NCBI GenBank assembly: GCA_018240505.1 | Contig: JAFEFQ010000005.1 | Location: forward strand, 1 to 32,028 | Length of the DNA: 32,028 bases | Direction: 5' to 3' | DNA from: Pseudomonadota bacterium | GTDB lineage: Bacteria; Pseudomonadota; Gammaproteobacteria; Xanthomonadales; Rhodanobacteraceae | In this document: piece by piece, positions 16,344 to 24,570 of the stretch | How the letters are laid out: each line of letters begins with the position of its first letter | Position numbering within the stretch: position 1 is the stretch's first letter | Program-made: the position numbers and the translations under genes | The notes under the pieces: model-generated | Databases searched by the model: none | Told to the model about the DNA's origin: nothing | The model's input: the letters and a program-made list of their open reading frames with translations, nothing else

Positions 16344-17483
16344 TCAGCGCGCCAGCAGCTCGCGGCTCGCTTCGCGGACGTCGGTACAGCCGGTCAGCGC
16401 CATTGCGACGGCGAGTTCGGCGCGCAGGGTTTGCAGCAACTCGGTGACGCCGGCCTCGCCTGCCGCGCCGAGCGCGTACGCCCAAGCCTTGCCGATCAAG
16501 CAGGCGTCGGCGCCGAGCGCGAGCAAACGCAGGATGTCCAGACCGGAACGTACACCGCCGTCGGCGAGCACGGGCACGCGTCCGCCGACTTCCCCGACGA
16601 CCGCCGGCAGCGCGGCGACGGTCGACGGCGCGCCATCGAGCTGGCGGCCGCCGTGATTGGAAACGATGATGCCGTCGGCGCCCGCGGCGAGTGCCGCGCG
16701 CGCATCGTCGCGGTCGAGCAGGCCCTTGACCAGGATAGTCCCGCTCCAGCGCTCGCGCAGCCAGGTGAAATCCTTCCAGGTCAAGCTTGCGTCGATGTTG
16801 CGCGCGAACCAGTTCGCGAAGCCGCCGAAACCGGTATCGGCGACGACGCCAGGTGGAATATTGCCGAAGCGAAGCCGGCCGCCGCGCAATTGTACATCCC
16901 ACAGCCACGCCGGTCGCGTGACGCCCTGCCAGGCACGCATCGCGGCGCCACGCGCGCCACCGGGGCCGGACATGCCCGAGCGCAGGTCGCGATAGCGCGC
17001 GCCGGGAATCGTCATGTCGACGGTGAAAATCAGCGCCGCGCATTTCGCCGCTTTCGCACGCTCGATCAGATCGGCGCAGAAGCCGCGGTCGCGCAGCAGA
17101 TAGACCTGGAGCCAGACCGGTGCGCTCACCGTCGCGGCGACTTCTTCGAGACTGCAAATGCTCAGCGTCGACAAGCAGAACGGCACACCCGCCGCCTGCG
17201 CCGCGCGCGCGGCCTGGATTTCGCCGCGGCGCGCATACATGCCAGCAAAGCCGACCGGAGCGAGCAGTAATGGCATCGACAGCTCGTGGCCGAACAGCGG
17301 AGTCGACAGCGACAACTCCTCCACGCCGCGCAACACGCGCTGACGCAGCGCAATCGCGTCCAGGTCGGCGGCGTTGCGCCGGATCGTCACCTCGGCATAC
17401 GAGCCGCCGTCGATGTAATCGAACAGGAGGCGCGGCAGGCGCCGCCGTGCCGCCTCAAGCAAATCGACGAACGGACGTGGCAT
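16344..17483 (-). CDS. LldD-type FMN alpha-hydroxy-acid dehydrogenase, probably L-lactate dehydrogenase
   Basis: A 379-residue flavoenzyme that oxidises (S)-2-hydroxy acids such as L-lactate to 2-keto acids, passing electrons to the respiratory chain or oxygen. It shows [22 protein letters not shown] at the start, [32 protein letters not shown], the [13 protein letters not shown] loop, [16 protein letters not shown], and [13 protein letters not shown] containing the catalytic His, then [21 protein letters not shown] for FMN phosphate. The ATG at 17483 lies inside the end of the fuconate dehydratase gene (29-base overlap), so the two are coupled. The diketo-deoxyfuconate route makes L-lactate, which explains this enzyme here. 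E. coli LldD has 396 residues. The acceptor is not deducible. Confidence 0.88.
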   Translation of the reverse strand: MPRPFVDLLEAARRRLPRLLFDYIDGGSYAEVTIRRNAADLDAIALRQRVLRGVEELSLSTPLFGHELSMPLLLAPVGFAGMYARRGEIQAARAAQAAGVPFCLSTLSICSLEEVAATVSAPVWLQVYLLRDRGFCADLIERAKAAKCAALIFTVDMTIPGARYRDLRSGMSGPGGARGAAMRAWQGVTRPAWLWDVQLRGGRLRFGNIPPGVVADTGFGGFANWFARNIDASLTWKDFTWLRERWSGTILVKGLLDRDDARAALAAGADGIIVSNHGGRQLDGAPSTVAALPAVVGEVGGRVPVLADGGVRSGLDILRLLALGADACLIGKAWAYALGAAGEAGVTELLQTLRAELAVAMALTGCTDVREASRELLAR

Positions 17484-18780
17484 CGGCTTCGCTCCAAGCC
17501 TCACCATCGGGAAACAGATGCGCGCTGACCGAAGCCGCATGCATCTGCGCGGAGAATCCGGGCGCGGTCGGCGCAAGATAGCGTCCGCCGCGGACACGGA
17601 CGGGATCGACGAAATGCTCATGCAGGTGGTCGACGAACTCGATCGCGCGGTCATCCATCTTTCCCGTTATCGCGACGAAATCGGCCATCGCCAGATGCTG
17701 CACGAGTTCGCACAGGCCGACGCCGCCCGCATGCGGGAACACGCGCACGCCGAACTTGGCTGCGAGCAGCAGGATGGCGAGGTTCTCGTTGACGCCGCCG
17801 ACGCGCGCCGCGTCGATCTGGATCAGGTCCACCGCCTGCGCCTGGAGCAGTTGCTTGAAGATCACGCGGTTCTGCGTGTGCTCGCCGGTCGACACCGGCA
17901 TCGGCGCGACGCCGCTGCGGATCGCCGCATGTGCAAGCACATCGTCCGGGCTGGTCGGCTCCTCGATCCAGGCGATGCCGAATTCCTTCAGGCGATTGAG
18001 CCAAGCGATCGCAGGCGCCACGTCCCAGCGCTGGTTCGCGTCGATCGCCAACGCGATATCCGGCCCGATCGCTTGCCGCGCGAGACGACAGCGATGCACG
18101 TCGGCCTCGACATCGAGACCGACCTTGAGCTTGATCGTGCGAAAGCCCTCGGCGACGGCTTCCTTGGCGAGGCGCACGAGCTTTTCGTCGGCATAGCCGA
18201 GCCAGCCCGGCGAAGTCGTGTAGGCCGGATAGCCGCGCTCGATCAACTCGGCGATGCGCGCGGCTTTGCCGCTTTCGGCGTCGCGCAGGATTTTCAGCGC
18301 TTCCTCCGGCGTCAGCGCATCGCTCAGATAGCGGAAATCGATCTGCGCAACGATCTGCTCCGGGCTCATCTCGGCAATGAAGCGCCACAGCGGCTTGCCG
18401 GCGCGGCGCGCGGCCATGTCCCACACGGCGTTGACGACGCCGCCGATCGCCATGTGGATCACGCCTTTCTCCGGCCCGAGCCAGCGCAGCTGCGAATCGG
18501 AAGTCAGGCTGCGCGCGAACGCGCCGAGGTCGCCGAGCACTTCGTCGACGTCGCGGCCGACGATCAGATGATCGAGCACGCGGATCGCCTCGGTCTGCAC
18601 GTCGTTGCCGCGGCCGATCGTGAACACGAGGCCGTAGCCGGCCAACCCGGCCGGATCGTCGGTGCGCAGCACGACGTAAGCGGCCGAGTAGTCGGGGTCG
18701 GGATTCATCGCGTCCGAGCCGTCGAGCTGGCGCGAAGTCGGGAAGCGCACGTCGTAAGCGTCCAATGCGGTGATTTTCAT
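17455..18780 (-). CDS. L-fuconate dehydratase (enolase superfamily)
   Basis: The enzyme dehydrates L-fuconate to 2-keto-3-deoxy-L-fuconate. Its 441 residues closely follow the characterised Xanthomonas campestris enzyme, beginning [20 protein letters not shown] and [18 protein letters not shown]. Active-site residues are all present, one position lower than I recall for that enzyme: Lys217 and Lys219 in KLKVG, metal ligands Asp247 (AIDANQRW), Glu273 (WIEEPT) and Glu300 (STGEH), and the base His350 (VFPHAGG). It belongs to the mandelate racemase subgroup and needs Mg2+. It is cytosolic and lies 46 bases after the FAH hydrolase gene. A TGGTATTTGTAT element sits in that gap and may be a local promoter or operator. 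This is among the most secure functional calls in the window. Confidence 0.95.
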   Translation of the reverse strand: MKITALDAYDVRFPTSRQLDGSDAMNPDPDYSAAYVVLRTDDPAGLAGYGLVFTIGRGNDVQTEAIRVLDHLIVGRDVDEVLGDLGAFARSLTSDSQLRWLGPEKGVIHMAIGGVVNAVWDMAARRAGKPLWRFIAEMSPEQIVAQIDFRYLSDALTPEEALKILRDAESGKAARIAELIERGYPAYTTSPGWLGYADEKLVRLAKEAVAEGFRTIKLKVGLDVEADVHRCRLARQAIGPDIALAIDANQRWDVAPAIAWLNRLKEFGIAWIEEPTSPDDVLAHAAIRSGVAPMPVSTGEHTQNRVIFKQLLQAQAVDLIQIDAARVGGVNENLAILLLAAKFGVRVFPHAGGVGLCELVQHLAMADFVAITGKMDDRAIEFVDHLHEHFVDPVRVRGGRYLAPTAPGFSAQMHAASVSAHLFPDGEAWSEADATSVRRFA

Positions 18781-18826
18781 GACAGGTCCAATCCGTGATT
18801 TTGTTTACTATGGTATTTGTATATTT

Positions 18827-19678
18827 TTACGATCTAACCGAGGCGACCACGCGCTGACGCTGTTCGCCCAGGCCCTCGACGCCGAGCCGCATCGTGTCGC
18901 CGGGCTTTAGGTATACCGGCGGCTTCTGGCCGAGGCCGACGCCCGGCGGCGTGCCGGTCGAGATCACGTCGCCCGGCATCAGCGTCATGTAGCGGCTGAT
19001 GTGGCTGACGAGATGGGCCACGTCGAACACCATCGTCTTCGTGTTGCCGTCCTGGTAGCGATGGCAGTTGACTTCGAGCCACATCGCGAGATTCTGCGCG
19101 TCGGGCACCTCGTCTCGCGTGACGAGGTACGGCCCGATCGGCCCGAACGTGTCACAGCTCTTGCCCTTGACCCACTGGCCGCAGTGCTCGAGCTGGAATT
19201 CGCGCTCGGACAAGTCGTTGACGACCAAGTAGCCGGCGACATGGGCCAGCGCGGCCTCGCGCGATACGTCGCGCGCGACGTCGCCGATGACCACGCCGAG
19301 TTCCACCTCCCAGTCGGTCTTGACCGAACCGCGCGGAATTACCACGTCGTCGTTCGGACCCATGATCGCCGTGGTCGCCTTCATGAAGATGATCGGCATC
19401 TCCGGCACTTTTGCGTTGGTCTCAGCCGCGTGGTCGGAGTAGTTGAGGCCGACGCAGATCATCTTGCCGACCTGCCCGACCGCGGCGCCGAACCGCGGCG
19501 TGCCTTCGACCCGGGGCAGGCTCGAAGGATCGAGCGCGCGCAGGCGCGCGAGCCCCCTGCTCGTCAACGTGTCGCCGGCGATGTCGCCGACCACGCCGGA
19601 AAGGTCGCGGATCGCGCCGCCCGCATCAAGAATGCCGGGCTTTTCGCGGCCCGACTCGCCGTAACGCAGAAGTTTCAT
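18827..19678 (-). CDS. FAH-family hydrolase, likely 2,4-diketo-3-deoxy-L-fuconate hydrolase
   Basis: The 283-residue protein belongs to the fumarylacetoacetate hydrolase family. Conserved text includes MICVGLNYSDHAAETN, PIIFMKATTAIMGPNDDVVIP, DWEVELGVVIG with metal ligands Glu124 and Glu126, GYLVVNDLSEREFQ with Asp155, and MPGDVISTGTPPGVGLG. In the Xanthomonas-type pathway this family cleaves 2,4-diketo-3-deoxy-L-fuconate to pyruvate and L-lactate in the cytosol. The start at 19678 (MKLLRYGES) gives the normal family length of about 280-285; an upstream extension in the same frame only shadows the SDR gene. It lies 25 bases after the SDR stop, in the order expected for consecutive steps. The family call is firm; the substrate rests on context. 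Confidence 0.9.
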   Translation of the reverse strand: MKLLRYGESGREKPGILDAGGAIRDLSGVVGDIAGDTLTSRGLARLRALDPSSLPRVEGTPRFGAAVGQVGKMICVGLNYSDHAAETNAKVPEMPIIFMKATTAIMGPNDDVVIPRGSVKTDWEVELGVVIGDVARDVSREAALAHVAGYLVVNDLSEREFQLEHCGQWVKGKSCDTFGPIGPYLVTRDEVPDAQNLAMWLEVNCHRYQDGNTKTMVFDVAHLVSHISRYMTLMPGDVISTGTPPGVGLGQKPPVYLKPGDTMRLGVEGLGEQRQRVVASVRS

Positions 19679-19703
19679 GTCGTCGTGTCTCGTATCGTTA
19701 TTC

Positions 19704-20450
19704 TCAATTCGACCAGCCGCCGTCGATGATGTGCGTCGTCCCCGTGGTGAACGAAGACTCGTCCGAAGCGAGGTACACCACGAGCGCCGCAATTTCGCGC
19801 GGGTCGCCCAGGCGTCCCATGGGCTGGCGATCGGTGAAGCTTTTCCAGACCGCGCTCTCGTCGCCGCCGAGAGCCTTGACGCGTTCGGCCAATGAAGGCG
19901 TCTTGATCGTGCCCGGACAGATCGCGTTGCAGCGCACGCCTCGCGCGACATGGTCGGCGGCGATTGCCTTCGTCAATCCGATCACCGCGGCCTTGCTCGC
20001 GCCGTAGGCGAAGCGGTTCGGCACGCCCTTGATGCTCGATGCGACCGAGGACATGTTGACAATGCTGCCGCCCCCGCGCTCGAGCATGCCCGGCAGTACG
20101 GCCTTGCACAGGAAATACATCGCGTCGACGTTTATCGAGAACGAGCGCCGCCAAGCCGCCTCATCGCAATCGAGGATGCTGCCCTGATGCACGTAGCCGG
20201 CGCAGTTGAACAGCACGTCGATCGCACCGGCCTCGGCGATCAGCGCAGCGATCGCAGCCGGATCGGTCACGTCGAGACGTTTCGCCGTGATGCCTGACGC
20301 TTCGCGTTCGAGGCCGGCCAGCGCTGCGGCGTCGATGTCGGTGGCGATCACCAGCGCGCCCTCGCGCGCGCAGGCCAGCGCGCTCTCGCGGCCGATGCCG
20401 GCACCGGCGGCGGTGATCAGGCAGCGCTTGCCCAGCAGCCGTGCGCTCAT
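19704..20450 (-). CDS. SDR-family 2-keto-3-deoxy-L-fuconate dehydrogenase
   Basis: A classical short-chain dehydrogenase of 248 residues with the nucleotide-binding glycine motif in the form ITAAGAGIGRE (13-22), acidic Asp38 suggesting NAD+ preference, FNCAGYVHQGS, catalytic Ser near 134-135, Tyr149 and Lys153 (YGASK), and CPGTIKTPSL. It resembles the DHRS6-like group that includes the X. campestris 2-keto-3-deoxy-L-fuconate dehydrogenase, which oxidises C4 to give the 2,4-diketo acid. The ATG at 20450 is chosen for family length; 68 extra codons upstream lie over the intergenic region and lactonase gene. A palindrome-like ATACGTACCA at 20469-20478, just before the start, may be a promoter or operator for this and the genes after it. 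Confidence 0.9.
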   Translation of the reverse strand: MSARLLGKRCLITAAGAGIGRESALACAREGALVIATDIDAAALAGLEREASGITAKRLDVTDPAAIAALIAEAGAIDVLFNCAGYVHQGSILDCDEAAWRRSFSINVDAMYFLCKAVLPGMLERGGGSIVNMSSVASSIKGVPNRFAYGASKAAVIGLTKAIAADHVARGVRCNAICPGTIKTPSLAERVKALGGDESAVWKSFTDRQPMGRLGDPREIAALVVYLASDESSFTTGTTHIIDGGWSN

Positions 20451-20544
20451 GACATCGCCCTTGTTTGGATACGTACCATCGTCACTCCTCAGTATGCGTA
20501 AACGCATGGACGCTTCAAAAGAACCGCCCTTCGTTCGCCGTTGC

Positions 20545-21381
20545 TCATGCCCACAGTTGATAGAAACGCAGGGCGTTGTCACCGAACACCGCGTGTTCGC
20601 CGCCAGGCGCATGACGCGACGTCCATTCGCGCGCAAGCTCGAACCAGCCTGCATAGTCGCCGACGAGGTTGAGCACTGGCCAGTCGCTGCCCCAAATCAC
20701 GCGGCCGGGCCCGAAGCAGGCGAACACGTGTTCGACCCAAGGCGCAAAAGTTTCTGCCGGTGTACCCGGCGCCGCCTCGGTCAACAGGCCGGACAACTTG
20801 CAATACGCCCCCGTCGTGTTCGCGAGCCGTTCGATCTCCCGCGCCCAGGCATCGAACTCGCCGGCCGCAATCACGGGTTTGCCGGCATGATCGACCACGG
20901 CCCGCAGCTGCGGATGGCGCGACAAGCGCTCGCGCAGCCTCGACAGATGCATCGGCTTGACCAGCGCATCAAAAGCGAGATCGTGCTCGACCATTGCCAC
21001 GAACGCGGCATCGAGTCTTGCATCGCCGATCCAGCCGGGATCGGCAATATCCTGGATCATCGGACGCAGCCCCTTGAGTTTCCCGCCGCCGGCCCCGACC
21101 AGCGCGGCAATGTGCTGCGGCGCGTCGCTCGTGGCGAAATCGGTCCAGCCGACCACTCCGGCGATGGATTCGTGCCGCCGCGCTAGCGCCAATAGATAGT
21201 GCGTCTCCGCTTCGCTCGCCGCGGCCTGCACGAGCACGCTCGCACCGATGCCCAAACGCGCATGCAGCGGGGCCAAATCGTTCGGCAGGTAGTCGCGATA
21301 GAGCACGCCGAGCTGCGGCGTCAGCCATGTATAGTCGCCGCGGTCGAGACGCCAGAAGTGCTGGTGTGCGTCGACGATCAT
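20545..21381 (-). CDS. Amidohydrolase-family L-fucono-1,5-lactonase
   Basis: The 278-residue protein is a COG3618-type amidohydrolase that opens sugar lactones. It starts with the HxH motif (VDAHQHFW), followed by DYTWLTPQLGVLYRDYLP, GWTDFAT, LKGLRPMIQD, a central VDHAGKP and IWGSDWPVLN with the metal Asp. Members of this group, including the Burkholderia enzyme described as an L-fuconolactonase, act on L-fucono-1,5-lactone. Here its start overlaps the end of the aldo/keto reductase gene by 4 bases, and that enzyme would produce its substrate, so L-fuconolactone is the natural assignment. It is cytosolic. The gap to the SDR gene is 94 bases. Confidence 0.9.
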   Translation of the reverse strand: MIVDAHQHFWRLDRGDYTWLTPQLGVLYRDYLPNDLAPLHARLGIGASVLVQAAASEAETHYLLALARRHESIAGVVGWTDFATSDAPQHIAALVGAGGGKLKGLRPMIQDIADPGWIGDARLDAAFVAMVEHDLAFDALVKPMHLSRLRERLSRHPQLRAVVDHAGKPVIAAGEFDAWAREIERLANTTGAYCKLSGLLTEAAPGTPAETFAPWVEHVFACFGPGRVIWGSDWPVLNLVGDYAGWFELAREWTSRHAPGGEHAVFGDNALRFYQLWA

Positions 21382-22439
21382 GCGCGCGGCACCGGAGCGG
21401 AAGGGTCCAGGATGCCGTCGTCTCGCAGCTCGTTCCAGATTGCTGCTGGAATCGTCGTATCGCGCCGCACCGCCGCACTGTCGGCTTCGCCGGCCGAACG
21501 CAATCCGGCGACGACCGCTGCCACGGCCGGGTGTGCGAGCGGAAACTGCAAGGCCGCAGCGCCGGCATCGACGCCCGCACCGGCGCAGATGGAGTAGATC
21601 TTCCGCGCGCGCGCCAGTGTCGCCGCATCGACCGGAGCGTAGTTGTAGGTCGATCCAGGCACCTGTGCGCCGCCGAGCAGGCCAGAGTTGTACGGCCCCG
21701 CCACGATCATGCCGACCCCACGCGCCTGCGTCTGCGCGAAGAGGCCGAGCGCGGCCGTGGATTCAAGCAAGGTGTAGCGACCGGCGAGCATGATGCAGTC
21801 CAGGTCGAAACGCGGCAGAATTTGTTCGCACACCTCGATCTCGTTGACGCCGATGCCGATCGCGCCGACCGCGCCGGCGTCGCGCAGCGCGGCCATCGCG
21901 GGCAGCGCCTCGTCCAGCGCTTGACGCAACATCGCCCCATGGCGCTCGCCGTGAGTGAGGCGGCCGACGTCGTGCAACAGCAGGGCATCGACGCGCTCCA
22001 CGCCGAGCCGTTGCAGGCTTGCCTCGAACGAGCGGAGCACGCCGTCGGCGCTGTAGTCGAACACCGCGCGCGTGCCGCTGACGGCGAAGCCATCGTTGAT
22101 CCGCGCCGTGCGGGTGACGTCGACTTCGATGCGGCGCCCAACTTTGGTCGACACCGCATAACTGTCGCGCGGCCATACAGCGAATGCACGACCTAAACGA
22201 CTCTCACTCAAGCCATGCCCGTAGTACGGTGCGGTATCGAAATAACGGATGCCACCCTTCCATGCAGCGACGAGCGCGGCCTGCGCGTCGTCCTCGCCGA
22301 CCTCAGCATACAAATTGCCAATCGGCGCGGCGCCGAAACCCAAGCGCGACAACAGTTTCGACAAACGCGACGGGCGCGATAGGGCGTCCTGCGCGCGCCA
22401 CGATCCGGTGCCGCCCGAAGTTCGCTGTGTTGTTTGCAT
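21378..22439 (-). CDS. Aldo/keto reductase, likely L-fucose dehydrogenase
   Basis: A 353-residue aldo/keto reductase that would oxidise L-fucose at C1 to fuconolactone with NAD(P)+. The catalytic tetrad is complete: Asp68 and Tyr73 in YFDTAPYYGHG, Lys99 in STKVGR and His156 in LLLHDVGR. The SKLLSRLGFGAAPIGNLY start and the GVNEIEVCEQ, RYTLLES and PYNSGLLGG stretches resemble the D-threo-aldose/L-fucose dehydrogenase group. It is the first gene of the catabolic block and is joined to the lactonase by an ATGA overlap. The start at 22439 adds about 28 residues before the barrel; no better start is visible inside. Upstream lies an AT-rich promoter region. It is a cytosolic enzyme; substrate is from context. 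Confidence 0.88.
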   Translation of the reverse strand: MQTTQRTSGGTGSWRAQDALSRPSRLSKLLSRLGFGAAPIGNLYAEVGEDDAQAALVAAWKGGIRYFDTAPYYGHGLSESRLGRAFAVWPRDSYAVSTKVGRRIEVDVTRTARINDGFAVSGTRAVFDYSADGVLRSFEASLQRLGVERVDALLLHDVGRLTHGERHGAMLRQALDEALPAMAALRDAGAVGAIGIGVNEIEVCEQILPRFDLDCIMLAGRYTLLESTAALGLFAQTQARGVGMIVAGPYNSGLLGGAQVPGSTYNYAPVDAATLARARKIYSICAGAGVDAGAAALQFPLAHPAVAAVVAGLRSAGEADSAAVRRDTTIPAAIWNELRDDGILDPSAPVPRA

Positions 22440-22530
22440 CGCGACGGAATCCTGCGTCGAGTCGTGGGAGATGAGAACTCGTATTCCAATAGTACAACAT
22501 AATTATATATATAAAACAACTGCGTTATCT
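22440..22530 (-). promoter_or_regulatory. AT-rich promoter region of the fucose catabolic block
   Basis: Bases 22481-22520 contain GTATTCCAATAGTAC, with GTA/TAC ends, followed by a run of alternating A and T (ATAATTATATATATAAAAC). On the minus strand this gives several TATAAT-like -10 candidates before the aldo/keto reductase gene. It is the most AT-rich stretch nearby. The exact start of transcription cannot be set. Confidence 0.45.
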
Positions 22531-22965
22531 CGCAATCGGCCGCAGCTCCCGCACCTGATCGCGCAACCGCACCATGAGATGCCCTCGCGGGCCATGCAAT
22601 CACTCGCGCAATCTGACAAAGTTCGCGACGTCGATGCGATGGGCAGCGAAACCCTGGCTTGAACGCCTTTTTTTGGCATGCGCGGAAATGTCGGCATGGT
22701 TTTCGCGAACATCGGGCACCTGCCCAACACGAATGGCCGAGTCAAGGCGGCAACTCGGGGATGCCGCAGTGATTCTCGGTACTTAACGTCGTACTTTGAC
22801 CCTGTGCATGTGCGCGTTCGCGATGCATCCGAATTGGCACAGTTACACGAGGGGTAGCAAGTATCGGGGCCGCCTCGCGCATAGACGTATTCGTCGACAT
22901 GCTCAGAGAGCAGCGAAGGCTAGTCCTGCGGCAAATTATCGACGATATGGCGCATGTCGTAGGTC
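22531..22965. other. Stretch without recognisable gene
   Basis: About 435 bases between the promoter of the catabolic block and the transposase remnant hold only short frames on both strands, none with a recognised motif. Base composition is less GC-rich than in neighbouring genes. Together with the adjoining transposase fragment, it looks like decayed mobile DNA, but no specific source can be named. Confidence 0.5.
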
Positions 22966-23455
22966 AAGTCGTGCGGTTCGACTTCACTGTGTTGTAGAAG
23001 TGCGGCGTCGCGGCGAGCGTGTTGCCCGTTTCGGCATCACGACACGGCAGGGATAGTCGTCCTTGCAAAAAATGTGGTGCAGGCGCTTCCATTGCATCCA
23101 GGCGAAGAATCACTCGACCATCCAACGTCATGCGTAACGACGTAGCTGACGACTGTCCTGTCTTGCGCTTCTTACGATTGCTGCGCACGCCCTTGCGGCG
23201 CTGGGCCGGGCCGATTTCGCCGCTGCTCTTGGCAAACGCGCACGTCGCGTCGATGCAGTTTTCGCGCTCGTCGATCACGCCCTCTTTGCGCAGCGCGTGG
23301 GCCAGATCGGTCAACACCTCGCGCAGTACCTGCCGGTGGCACCAATGCTGGAGGCGCCGATGCACCATCTTGTGGTTTCGTGTAAAACTGCTGTACGTAC
23401 GCAAATATACGATCGCGGTCTTACCTCGCCAACGATTTCGAGACAGGTTCTAATA
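22966..23455 (-). pseudogene. Decayed IS5-family transposase with an internal deletion
   Basis: On the minus strand the frame from about 23450 reads MVHRRLQHWCHRQVLREVLTDLA, then IDERENCIDATCAFAKSSGEIG and QRRKGV, the N-terminal and DDE-first-Asp region of IS5/IS1031-like transposases (usual form IDATFAxAKGGG). It then jumps to RSNRKKRKT and, after a frame change, QLRRYA, RWMVE, FFAWMQWKR, the C-terminal DDE-Glu region (usual RRWIVERFFAWLQWKRR). The central domain with the second Asp is missing and stops interrupt the C-terminal part. It is inactive. No terminal inverted repeats could be identified. It lies between the fucose block and glycosylasparaginase gene. Confidence 0.75.
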
Positions 23456-23462
23456 TGATCGG

Positions 23463-24473
23463 TTACAACGCGCTGGCGGAATCGAACAGCGCGTCCTGTT
23501 TGCTCGCATCGCAAACGGCGTAAGTGAAGCCCTTCTGGATCGCGAAGGCACCGACCTCGCCCGCTCGATTGAGCGCGAGGAACCCGACCTGCAAGTCCTT
23601 CGCCGATTTCATACGCTTGCGCACGATGCGCTTTACCGCTTCCTCGCACGCCTGCTGCGGCGAGCGTCCTTGGCGCATCAGTTCGACGACGAGAAAGCTG
23701 CCGGCAGTGCGGATCACCTCCTCGCCGACGCCGGTCGAGGTCGCGCCGCCGACTTCGTTGTCGACGTAGAGACCCGCGCCGATGATCGGGCTGTCGCCCA
23801 CGCGGCCGTGCAGCTTCCACGCCATGCCGCTCGTCGTGCAAGCACCGGCGAGGCGGCCCTGCGCATCGACCGCGAGCAGACCGAGCGTGTCGTGGTTGTT
23901 CGCGTCGCCCGGCTTGCCCTTACCGTAGGTCTGGTTCTCGCTGTTGGCCGTCGGTTTGTACTCGCTCTTCTTAAGCCATTCGCGCCACGCCTGCTCGGAC
24001 TCGGGTGCTAGCAGATTTTCCTTCGGGAAGTCCTGCTCAATCGCGAACTGCAATGCGCCGTCACCGACGAGCAGCACGTGTGGCGTCTTCTCCATCACGC
24101 GCCGCGCGACCGAGATCGGATGCGCGATGTGCTCGACCGCGGCAACCGCACCGCAGTCACCATTGCCGTCCATGATGCTCGCATCGAGCGTGAGGCGGCC
24201 GTCGCGGTCGGGATAGCCCGCGCGGCCAACGCTGTGGTTGTTCGGATCAGCCTCGGGCACGCGCGCGCCAGCCTCGACTGCGTCGAGCACGCTGCCGCCG
24301 CGGCTCAGCACCTGCCACGCGCCTTGGTTCGCGGCGACGCCGAAGTCCCAGGTCGAGACGACGCGTGGACGCCGTTTGCCGCCCGGCGCGGCGGCGGCGC
24401 GTGAGGTGCGCGCGAGCGCGGTCGTTGCGGCAGCGGCGAGGGAGGCGGCGAGGAAGCGGCGGCGGTTGGTCAT
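23463..24473 (-). CDS. N4-(beta-N-acetylglucosaminyl)-L-asparaginase (glycosylasparaginase)
   Basis: This N-terminal-nucleophile hydrolase cleaves the GlcNAc-Asn bond left when N-glycoproteins are degraded. In 336 residues it matches the Elizabethkingia (Flavobacterium) enzyme: VVSTWDFGVAANQGAW, LDASIMDGNGDCGAVAAVEHIAHPI, NNHDTLGLLAVDAQGRLAGACTTSGM, HGRVGDSPIIGAGLYVDNEVGG and [15 protein letters not shown]. The precursor would cut itself between Asp195 and Thr196, freeing Thr196 as nucleophile. TNRRRFLAASLAAAATTALA is a twin-arginine signal, so it acts in the periplasm. The start at 24473 is set by this signal. A broken copy lies at 4557-4905. The family enzyme generally needs fucose-free substrate, which fits the fucosidases nearby. 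Confidence 0.93.
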   Translation of the reverse strand: MTNRRRFLAASLAAAATTALARTSRAAAAPGGKRRPRVVSTWDFGVAANQGAWQVLSRGGSVLDAVEAGARVPEADPNNHSVGRAGYPDRDGRLTLDASIMDGNGDCGAVAAVEHIAHPISVARRVMEKTPHVLLVGDGALQFAIEQDFPKENLLAPESEQAWREWLKKSEYKPTANSENQTYGKGKPGDANNHDTLGLLAVDAQGRLAGACTTSGMAWKLHGRVGDSPIIGAGLYVDNEVGGATSTGVGEEVIRTAGSFLVVELMRQGRSPQQACEEAVKRIVRKRMKSAKDLQVGFLALNRAGEVGAFAIQKGFTYAVCDASKQDALFDSASAL

Positions 24474-24570
24474 GACGGGTTTCACTGGAGAAATACGGTA
24501 GCCTAAAGTGTAGCCGAAAGCGCGGCCGCGCCTGATAGACTTTCGCCACGTCTCCATCGCGGAAAGCGCC

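Noticed and set aside
20451..20654. 68-codon upstream extension of the SDR
   Set aside because: It covers the intergenic region and lactonase gene end; the classical SDR fold starts right after the 20450 ATG.
22503..22745. 80-codon minus-strand frame upstream of the catabolic block
   Set aside because: No motif recognised, it runs into the AT-rich promoter, and its composition does not look like a protein of this organism.
24520..24531. GCGCGGCCGCGC palindrome between the two asparaginase-type genes
   Set aside because: A 12-base GC palindrome is expected often in DNA of this composition and has no further support as an operator.
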